Below the pieces are notes generated by a model. The model saw only the letters and a program-made list of their open reading frames with translations, was not told the DNA's origin and made no database searches. A DNA stretch of 39,594 nucleotides from Arthrobacter silvisoli (GTDB taxonomy: Bacteria > Actinomycetota > Actinomycetes > Actinomycetales > Micrococcaceae): positions 1 through 39,594 of the forward strand of contig NZ_QRCU01000068.1 in assembly GCF_003369445.1 (NCBI RefSeq). The letters run 5' to 3'. Positions 34,038 through 39,594 of the stretch are shown one piece after another. The first letter of the stretch is position 1. Each line of letters starts with the position of its first letter. The position numbers and the translations under genes were made by a program.

Positions 34038-34446
34038 TCACGCGGCCCTGCCGCCCCAGGCTTTCCTTCCCCGGACAAGGACCGATAACACCTGGGCCAC
34101 CATCTTCGCCGGTGCATACACGACGTCGGCATGCGCTTCGACGTGGATCCCTGCCATCCGGAAATAAGTACGGGCCAGGACTTCCGTCAGCGATTCGGCG
34201 CCGGAGCCCACCCACCGGAGCAGGTCTCGTGCCTTGCCGTTGCGGTTACCGGGAAGACGGTCCCTGAGGAATCCGATGGTCACAGGTCGGCAACTGGCGC
34301 TTCACGATCAGATCCACCCGCTCCGCCGGGGCCTCCGGTAGGGCATAGACACCCTTTGCCGGCTGGGGCACCCCCTGCGAACCGCCTGGCGCAGTTGTGG
34401 ATCGCTGACGCCGAGCCTCCGGAGGACAGGAAAGCGTCACGCCAGT
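34038..34446 (-). pseudogene. decayed AbiEi/DUF559-type protein gene
   Basis: Three fragments read in order on the minus strand. From about 34430: VLRRLGVSDPQLRQAVRRG (winged-helix-like start). After a frameshift near 34370: KGVYALPEAPAERVDLIVKR, then QLPTC. After an apparent internal deletion near 34290: DRLPGNRNGKARDLLRWVGS, then GAESLTEVLARTYFRMAGIH. This is the order of the actinobacterial proteins with an AbiEi-like N-terminus (RGVYALP motif) and a C-terminal DUF559/VSR-like nuclease domain. The HVS..HGR middle and the nuclease core are missing. Call based on remembered family pattern. The remaining gap (33959-34037) holds only a 14-bp direct repeat around gtcacgcggccct. Confidence 0.6.
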
Positions 34447-34535
34447 CAGGTTTTCACCCGGTCCGTCTCAGGGGAACCCCGGAAATCCGGGGATTCGGAC
34501 CGGAACTCCGGTGCAAAACCTGTCTGGCGTGACGC
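34434..34535. repeat. 102-bp long inverted repeat (cruciform), possible mobile palindrome or terminator
   Basis: Positions 34434-34454 (starting gcgtcacgccag) pair with 34515-34535 (ending ctggcgtgacgc) over 21 bp with one mismatch. Inside, cacc pairs with ggtg, cggtccg with cggaccg, and ccccgg with ccgggg around aaat, giving an almost continuous hairpin. It lies just past the stop of the NHL-thioredoxin gene and abuts the decayed gene. A simple terminator does not need this length. Confidence 0.75.
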
Positions 34536-34557
34536 CTCATCACCCAAGCGGAGCCGC

Positions 34558-36543
34558 TCAGTCCATTCCGCGCAGGTCCAGCACCAGGTCGGTGTCACCG
34601 TCGGCCTGCAGGACCACCGGGATGCCCCAGTCCTGCTGATAGAGGTGGCACGCGGCGTGGTCCGGGATTTCGCCGTCCTCGGTCTCGGGGCCGTCGCAGG
34701 CCGCGGCGCGGGCCGTGATGTGCAGGATACCCTCGGCCACCTCGGAGGACAGTTCCAGCGTGCGCAGCAGGCCCACGGAGGTGCCGCCGCCGGACACCAG
34801 CAGCTCCGGCGGGGTGGAGGAGATCTTCAGCTGTGTGGGGTCACCCCAGCGGTCGTCCAGCTTCTGGCCGGTGGGCGCGGTGAAGCGCACCGTGAGCTCG
34901 AGGTTGCCGGGGGCCACAGGGCTCTTGGGCCGGTGGGTCTGCGACGCACCCTCGTCCACCTGCTGGGCTTCCTTGGGGATCGGGACCAGGACCAGCTGGT
35001 GCTTGTTGGACTCCACCACCACAAGGAGCGGCTCGCCGCCGTCGGGATGGACCACGACGACGTCGCTCGGCTCGGCGAGGCCGCGCGCCAGGGTGGACAC
35101 GGACTTCGCCGCGGGGTCGTAGCGGCGCACGGCACCGTTGTAGGTGTCGGCGACGGCCACGGAGCCGTCGGGCAGCACGGTGACGCCCAGCGGGTGCTGG
35201 AGGCGGGCCTCGGCGGCCTCGCCGTCACGGAAGCCGAAGTCGAACAGTCCCTTGCCGACGGCGGATTCCACGGTCACGCCGGACTCTCCCAGCACCAGCC
35301 GGCGCAGGGCGGAAGTCTCGGAGTCGGCCACCCAGATATCCCCGGCGGGGTCGACGGCGACACCGGACGGCTGGGCGAACCAGGCTTCCTCGGCGGGACC
35401 GTCCAGAAGCCCTTCCAGGCCGGAACCGGCCAGGATGGAGACCTCACCGGAAACGGGCTCGAAGGCGAAGATCTGGTGCGTGCCGGCCATCGCGATGACC
35501 ACGCGCTGCAACTTGTCGCTCCACACCAGGTCCCACGGCGAAGACAGCGAAACCCCGGTGCCGAGGCCGAGCACGCCCACGTCCACGGCGTCGCCGGCGA
35601 AATCGGCCGGACCGTCGTGGTGCGCGGAAGCAGCCGGAGCAGCCCATTCGGCGGTACCGGTGGCGCTCACCCGCGCGGGACCGGCGTCGAGCAGCCGCTG
35701 GATGCCGTTGCCGGCCACGGTCTGCACGTAACCGGAGCTCAGGGTGACACCGCGGAGGCGGTGGTTCACGGTGTCGGCCACGACGGCGTCGTAGCCCAGC
35801 TTCCAGGCCAGTTCGGACGGCAGCACGGCCACGCCCTGCGGCTCGTTGAACTGCGCAAGTTCGGCCTGGCCGTCCAGGTAGCCCTTGGTGCCGGAGCCGA
35901 TCACGCGCTCCACGGTCTCAAGGTCCGGACGCAGCTCCACCAGGCGGTGGTGGCCGGAGTCGACCACCAGGTAGTTGCCGTTCTCCAGCGCCGTGGCCTT
36001 GCCCGGGAAGCGCAGGGTGCCCGACGTCGGAACCGGCGCCACATAGGGTCCGTCGCCGCGGTGCAGGGTGCCCTTGGCCTCATGCTCGGCAACGAGCTCC
36101 TCCAGGAGCACGCCGAGGCCGCCGGAGTGGCCTTCTCCGGACAGGTGCGCCACGATGTAGCCCTCGGGGTCCACGACCACCAGGGTGGGCCATGCACGGG
36201 CGGTGTACGCCTTCCAGGTGGCAAGCTCCGGGTCGTCCAGCACGGGGTGGTGGATTTCGTAGCGTTCCACGGCAGCGGCCAGGGCTACGGGATCGGCCTC
36301 ATGCTCGAACTTGGGCGAGTGCACGCCCACGGTCACCAGCACGTCCGAATACTTCTCTTCAAGCGGGCGCAGCTCGTCCAACACGTGCAGGCAGTTGATG
36401 CAGCAGAACGTCCAGAAGTCCAGGAGCACGATCTTGCCGCGCAGGGCTTCCAGGTCCAGGTTCTTGCCACCGGTGTTGAGCCAGCCGCGGCCCACCAGTT
36501 CGGAGGCCCGGACCCGCAGTTGGGTGCGTACGGTTTCGCTCAT
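34558..36543 (-). CDS. NHL repeat-containing thioredoxin-like protein
   Basis: A 661-residue protein. Residues 1-150 form a TlpA/ResA-like thioredoxin fold with LLDFWTFCCINCLHVLDEL, where Cys48 and Cys51 make the redox CxxC and Cys47 precedes it. Residues about 175-510 contain NHL beta-propeller repeats (for example HPLGVTVLPDGSVAVADTYN and QPSGVAVDPAGDIWVADSET). A C-terminal beta domain has one more Cys pair region (AACDGPETEDGEIPDHAACH). The layout is that of NHLRC2-like proteins. No signal peptide is seen, so it appears cytoplasmic. Its ATG overlaps by one base the stop of the CopD-CtaG gene, implying co-expression and a possible link to copper or redox handling. Confidence 0.92.
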   Translation of the reverse strand: MSETVRTQLRVRASELVGRGWLNTGGKNLDLEALRGKIVLLDFWTFCCINCLHVLDELRPLEEKYSDVLVTVGVHSPKFEHEADPVALAAAVERYEIHHPVLDDPELATWKAYTARAWPTLVVVDPEGYIVAHLSGEGHSGGLGVLLEELVAEHEAKGTLHRGDGPYVAPVPTSGTLRFPGKATALENGNYLVVDSGHHRLVELRPDLETVERVIGSGTKGYLDGQAELAQFNEPQGVAVLPSELAWKLGYDAVVADTVNHRLRGVTLSSGYVQTVAGNGIQRLLDAGPARVSATGTAEWAAPAASAHHDGPADFAGDAVDVGVLGLGTGVSLSSPWDLVWSDKLQRVVIAMAGTHQIFAFEPVSGEVSILAGSGLEGLLDGPAEEAWFAQPSGVAVDPAGDIWVADSETSALRRLVLGESGVTVESAVGKGLFDFGFRDGEAAEARLQHPLGVTVLPDGSVAVADTYNGAVRRYDPAAKSVSTLARGLAEPSDVVVVHPDGGEPLLVVVESNKHQLVLVPIPKEAQQVDEGASQTHRPKSPVAPGNLELTVRFTAPTGQKLDDRWGDPTQLKISSTPPELLVSGGGTSVGLLRTLELSSEVAEGILHITARAAACDGPETEDGEIPDHAACHLYQQDWGIPVVLQADGDTDLVLDLRGMD

Positions 36544-38735
36544 CAGCGTCCTTCCAGCGTCGTGTCGGAGTCGGCCTGCTTGGCGGGCCGGTGTCCAGGG
36601 TTGTCTTGTGCAAGCTTGGCATCACGGTCCGCGAGCCTGGCAAACATGTCGTTGTAAGCGTTCAACTCGGCGTCGTTATTCCGCTCGGCCGCGCGGTCCT
36701 TCCGCCGGGTCTCGCGCTCATCGGAGCGGGACCACATGACCGCGACGCCGATCGCCACCAGGAGCGTAGGCACTTCGCCGATGCCCCAGGCCACGGCGCC
36801 GCCCACCTGCTGGTCCGCGAGGGCCGATCCGCCCCAGGTGCGGCCGAGGTTGCCGAAATAGTCCGCGGCGAGCAGGCCGGTGCCGCCCATGATGGACACG
36901 CCGAAGAAAGCGTGGAAGCCCATCGTGGCCAGGAGCAGCAGGAGCCGCATGGGGTACGGCGCCCGGCGTGGCAGCGGGTCCGTGCCGATCATGGTGAGCA
37001 CGAAGATGTACCCGGTGAGCAGGAAGTGCAGGTTCATCAGTTCGTGGCCCACGTGTTCGCGCATGGCCCAGCCGAAGGCGTCCGAGTAGTAGAACAGGAC
37101 GATCGATCCGGCGAAGTTCGCAGCGGCGAACAGCGGGTGCGTCACCAGCTGCGAGAACTTCGAGTGCACGAACACCAGCAGCCACTCGCGCAGGCCCCGG
37201 GAACCGTCGCCCCGGCTGCCTTCGCCGCGCGCCGGAAGGGCACGCAGCGCCAGGGTCACAGGCGAACCCAGCACCAGGAACAGGGGCGCCACCATGGTCA
37301 GGGCCATATGGTCCACCATGTGTATGGAGAACAGCACCATGCCATACACAGCCAGCGGCCCGGAGGTGATGTACGTCAGCGCCGCCAGGCCCAGGAGCCA
37401 CACCACGGTGCGCAGCCAGGGCCAGGAGTCGCCGCGGCGGCGCAGCTTGGCGACGCCCAGGAGATAGGCCACGGCACCGAAGACCGCCACGGTCACCCAG
37501 ATCCAGTCGAAGCGCCATTCGCTGAACATGCGCGCCGGCGTCAGTTCCGGCGGCAGTTCATAGCCGGACAGGATGAACGACGGCGACGCGTCCGGCGCGT
37601 ACGTCGTCGGCTCCGGCGGTGCCGAACGGCCCAGCGCGACGGCAAGTCCCGACGTCGCGCCCATCACCAGCAGTTCAACGAGGACAAGCTGCCAGAGCAC
37701 GCGCCGCACAGACTTCCCGCCCCGGCCGAGCTGCGGAATGACCCAGCGGCGGTGCATGAGGCCGACGGCGCCCAGGAGCAGCGTGGCGGTCGCTTTGGCC
37801 AGGATCAGCTGCCCATAGGCCGAGCCGATGAGCTCCTGGAAGGTGGTCACCCGGATGCTCGCGTTGACGACACCGGAAGCGAAGACCAGGAAGAAGGCGA
37901 AGCCTGCGAGGCTGGAGAAACGGCGGAGGGTCTGTTCGGTGGCGTCCTTGCCGCCGGAGGCCTTGCCGCCGGAGGCCTTGCCCAGGATGCCCGAAAGCAC
38001 CGCGAGCATGATGATGCCGCCCACCCAGGTGGAGACGCCCACCAGGTGCAGGCCGAGGGAGTTGATGGCGCCGCCGTGGTCGCTTGAGCTGGAAGAGTGT
38101 CCGATGAGGGCGGTCGGCACCAGGCCGACGAGCGCCAGGACCAGCGTGCAGGCCAGCCCTGCCAGGGAGCGGACGCCAAAGAGGATGGTGGTGACCACCG
38201 CGGCGATGATAGTCACCGCGAGCCAGGCTTTGCCGGTTTCGATGTCGGTCATGAAGTAGACGAGCGAGCGCGTGAACTCCGCATCGCCCGAAACGCTCTG
38301 GCCCGCGATGTCCGCATAGCTGAACACCAGTACCGCGACGGCGGAGAGGGTCCAGACGGCGCCCGCGGCGGCTGCGACTGCCAGTGCGCGGGTGAAGGCC
38401 GGGTGCTCGGGCGCCTCTTCGTCCTTGCCGCGGTGCCCGGGAAGGTGGCGGGGGAGGATCCCGACGGCGAAGATCAGCCCGCCCACCACGGTCGCCAAGG
38501 CAATGTTGTGGATCGCCTTGCTGACCGGCAGGCCCCAGCGGACAAGGGCCCCGGGATCGGAGACCTGGCGGGCTCCTGCGGCGCCCGAGAAGAGCAATGC
38601 CGCGGCCAGGGCAAGCAGGAGCACTCCGATGCCGGCCAACTGCCACGGAAGCGGGATGCCGTTTGCCGCCGCCGCACCGGCCCCTGCCTTGGGAGCGGGT
38701 TGGGGGGCTGCGGAGGAGTTTCTTGCTTGGGGCAC
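36543..38735 (-). CDS. CopD-CtaG fusion: copper resistance D / cytochrome c oxidase assembly membrane protein
   Basis: A polytopic membrane protein of about 730 residues. The first half is CopD-like (KAIHNIALATVVGGLIFAVG, with HLVGVSTWVGGIIML). The second half is a caa3_CtaG domain (GPLAVYGMVLFSIHMVDHMA, HPLFAAANFAGSIVLFYYSD, HELMNLHFLLTGYIFVLTMI, GFHAFFGVSIMGG), rich in membrane His and Met that could bind copper. Such fusions are common in actinobacteria and are thought to deliver copper to respiratory oxidase. GTG 38735 is chosen because the sequence upstream reads as leader; the open frame reaches 38858. A 5-residue motif is tandemly repeated (GKASGGKASGGK). It is co-transcribed with the NHL-thioredoxin gene. 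Confidence 0.9.
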   Translation of the reverse strand: MPQARNSSAAPQPAPKAGAGAAAANGIPLPWQLAGIGVLLLALAAALLFSGAAGARQVSDPGALVRWGLPVSKAIHNIALATVVGGLIFAVGILPRHLPGHRGKDEEAPEHPAFTRALAVAAAAGAVWTLSAVAVLVFSYADIAGQSVSGDAEFTRSLVYFMTDIETGKAWLAVTIIAAVVTTILFGVRSLAGLACTLVLALVGLVPTALIGHSSSSSDHGGAINSLGLHLVGVSTWVGGIIMLAVLSGILGKASGGKASGGKDATEQTLRRFSSLAGFAFFLVFASGVVNASIRVTTFQELIGSAYGQLILAKATATLLLGAVGLMHRRWVIPQLGRGGKSVRRVLWQLVLVELLVMGATSGLAVALGRSAPPEPTTYAPDASPSFILSGYELPPELTPARMFSEWRFDWIWVTVAVFGAVAYLLGVAKLRRRGDSWPWLRTVVWLLGLAALTYITSGPLAVYGMVLFSIHMVDHMALTMVAPLFLVLGSPVTLALRALPARGEGSRGDGSRGLREWLLVFVHSKFSQLVTHPLFAAANFAGSIVLFYYSDAFGWAMREHVGHELMNLHFLLTGYIFVLTMIGTDPLPRRAPYPMRLLLLLATMGFHAFFGVSIMGGTGLLAADYFGNLGRTWGGSALADQQVGGAVAWGIGEVPTLLVAIGVAVMWSRSDERETRRKDRAAERNNDAELNAYNDMFARLADRDAKLAQDNPGHRPAKQADSDTTLEGR

Positions 38736-38826
38736 CCATCCATTGTCCGCCAACCCCGCCGAGGCCGCGAATCGGCGGCGGTGGCCCGGGGCCAGGGGCT
38801 GGTTAGATCGCGCCAGGTAAATACAG

Positions 38827-38855
38827 AAGGCGGCAGGCCGTAAGCCTGCCGCCTT
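38827..38855 (-). terminator. terminator of the HU gene
   Basis: aaggcggcaggc at 38827-38838 pairs perfectly (12 bp) with 38844-38855 around a 5-base loop. On the minus strand it is followed by a moderately T-rich ctgtattta. It lies 23 bp beyond the HU stop and is a clear intrinsic terminator. Confidence 0.85.
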
Positions 38856-38877
38856 CAAAGGCGTTCGCCGAAGTGCC

Positions 38878-39162
38878 TTACTTCTTGGCGACAGCAGCCT
38901 TCAGCTTGGAGCCGGCGGTCAGCTTGACGCTGTGGCCTGCTGCAATCTGGATGGTTTCGCCGGTCTGCGGGTTGCGGCCGGTGCGTGCGGCGCGGTCGGT
39001 GCGCTCGATGGCGAGCCAGCCCGGGATGGTGATCTTTTCGCCGGCGGCGACGGAAGCCTCGAAGACCTCAAAGAGGGCGTCGAGAACGCCGTTCACGGCA
39101 GCCTGGCTGGTGCCAGCCTTGCCAGCAACCTCTGCAACCAGTTCGCTACGGTTCTTAGCCAT
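38878..39162 (-). CDS. hup: HU family DNA-binding protein
   Basis: A 94-residue nucleoid protein with the full HU fold. The helical dimerisation part is MAKNRSELVAEVAGKAGTSQ to VFEASVAAGEKITIPGWLAI, and the DNA-binding arm is ARTGRNPQTGETIQIAAGHS followed by KLTAGSKLKAAVAKK. The arm contains the proline that intercalates DNA (RNPQTG). It lacks the long Lys/Ala-rich tail of mycobacterial and streptomycete HU-like proteins, consistent with Micrococcaceae. ATG 39162 is preceded by ggaggacaaca. It is monocistronic with its own terminator. The stretch 39163-39240 must hold its promoter, but no strong pair is obvious. Confidence 0.96.
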   Translation of the reverse strand: MAKNRSELVAEVAGKAGTSQAAVNGVLDALFEVFEASVAAGEKITIPGWLAIERTDRAARTGRNPQTGETIQIAAGHSVKLTAGSKLKAAVAKK

Positions 39163-39394
39163 TGTTGTCCTCCTGGACTGTACGAGTCTGGAGCTCACGC
39201 GCGGTCTGCGCACGAGCCACTGTTCGAAAACTTACCAGCTTGGGTCCACACGGCCAGCAAATTCCGCGTGTTTCCGCGCTTTTTTGACCAAATTCACTGG
39301 ATTTCCGGGGTTTTGAGGGGTTGGGGGAGCGAAGCAGGCTGCGGCACCGCTTCGGCGGCAGCCCGCGTGGCCGTCCGACGGCGGTTGGCGGAGT

Positions 39395-39440
39395 GCGCGA
39401 CGGCGGCAGTTGGACTCGCGCGACGGCGGCAGTTGGGCTC
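39395..39440. repeat. 23-bp tandem repeat between HU gene and rRNA operon
   Basis: Two 23-bp units at 39395-39417 and 39418-39440 (each containing gcgcgacggcggcagttgg) differ at one base. A weaker third unit lies upstream at about 39372-39394. No gene is seen in 39241-39521. Confidence 0.7.
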
Positions 39441-39521
39441 GCCCGCGTTCCCGGCCATGCCTCGGGTGCAGCCGGGACTGCCGGGGCAGTTCCTTCGTGG
39501 CGTCTTGGCTTTTAAATGCGG

Positions 39522-39550
39522 GAGGCCCCCGAACGGTGTTCGGGGGCCTC
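39522..39550 (-). terminator. rRNA operon terminator
   Basis: gaggcccccgaac at 39522-39534 pairs perfectly over 13 bp with 39538-39550 around loop ggt. It begins 13 bases downstream of the 5S rRNA end on the minus strand and is followed there by cgcatttaaaa. This is the intrinsic terminator of the rRNA operon lying to the right. Confidence 0.9.
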
Positions 39551-39563
39551 GACCTGTAATGGT

Positions 39564-39594
39564 TGTCCGGCGGTGTCCTACTCTCCCACACCCT
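39564..39594 (-). rRNA. rrf: 5S rRNA, 3' end only (partial)
   Basis: Read on the minus strand, the last 31 bases are the conserved 3' end of 5S rRNA (gtgggagagtaggacaccgc, then cggaca). The gene is cut by the window edge. The exact 3' end is set by eye within two bases. Confidence 0.93.

Overview
The window reads as chromosomal DNA of a high-GC Gram-positive actinobacterium. A member of the Micrococcaceae close to Arthrobacter/Pseudarthrobacter is the best guess, from the strong GC bias at third codon positions, the GTG and TTG starts, a short 94-residue HU protein, and a CopD-CtaG fusion next to an NHL-thioredoxin gene. This is inference from sequence character; no database was searched. The right edge runs into the 3' end of a 5S rRNA gene on the minus strand, so the window lies just downstream of an rRNA operon.

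Layout. Positions 1-8950 are a mosaic: a D-2-hydroxyacid dehydrogenase, a GYD-domain protein, an HTH/NB-ARC/TPR regulator, a chloroperoxidase-like alpha/beta hydrolase, an SDR with a divergent MmyB-like regulator, gene debris (an HxlR-family relic and a second, truncated copy of the dehydrogenase 3' end), then a secreted protein and a small membrane protein. Positions 9280-17650 are a divergent catabolic/uptake locus. Leftward run an ABC importer (permease, ATPase, lipoprotein) and two flavin-dependent LLM monooxygenases; rightward run an FAD/NAD(P)-binding protein and a GNAT acetyltransferase. The content resembles organosulfur or S-substituted cysteine scavenging loci. The shared intergenic region carries two outward-pointing arrays of TGA motifs spaced by helical turns, at nearly equal distance from the two start codons. 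This is the most unusual structure in the window.

Positions 17800-25450 hold two RibD-C/DHFR-like reductases, two small membrane proteins, a DinB-fold protein, and a beta-alanine/beta-aminoisobutyrate type module (class III aminotransferase and CoA-acylating semialdehyde dehydrogenase with a divergent PucR regulator). Positions 25600-30950 are a LacI-controlled sugar or cyclitol module: two TIM-barrel isomerase/epimerase-like proteins, a DUF993 protein and a Gfo/Idh/MocA oxidoreductase. A 19-bp operator is present in identical copy before both transcription units, with a related site before lacI itself.

Positions 31000-39594 are mostly core functions: a HerA-like ATPase (DUF853), an envelope-anchored protein of unknown function, a decayed AbiEi/DUF559-like gene with a 102-bp cruciform-forming repeat beside it, a translationally coupled CopD-CtaG plus NHL-thioredoxin pair, HU, and the rRNA operon terminator with the end of 5S rRNA.
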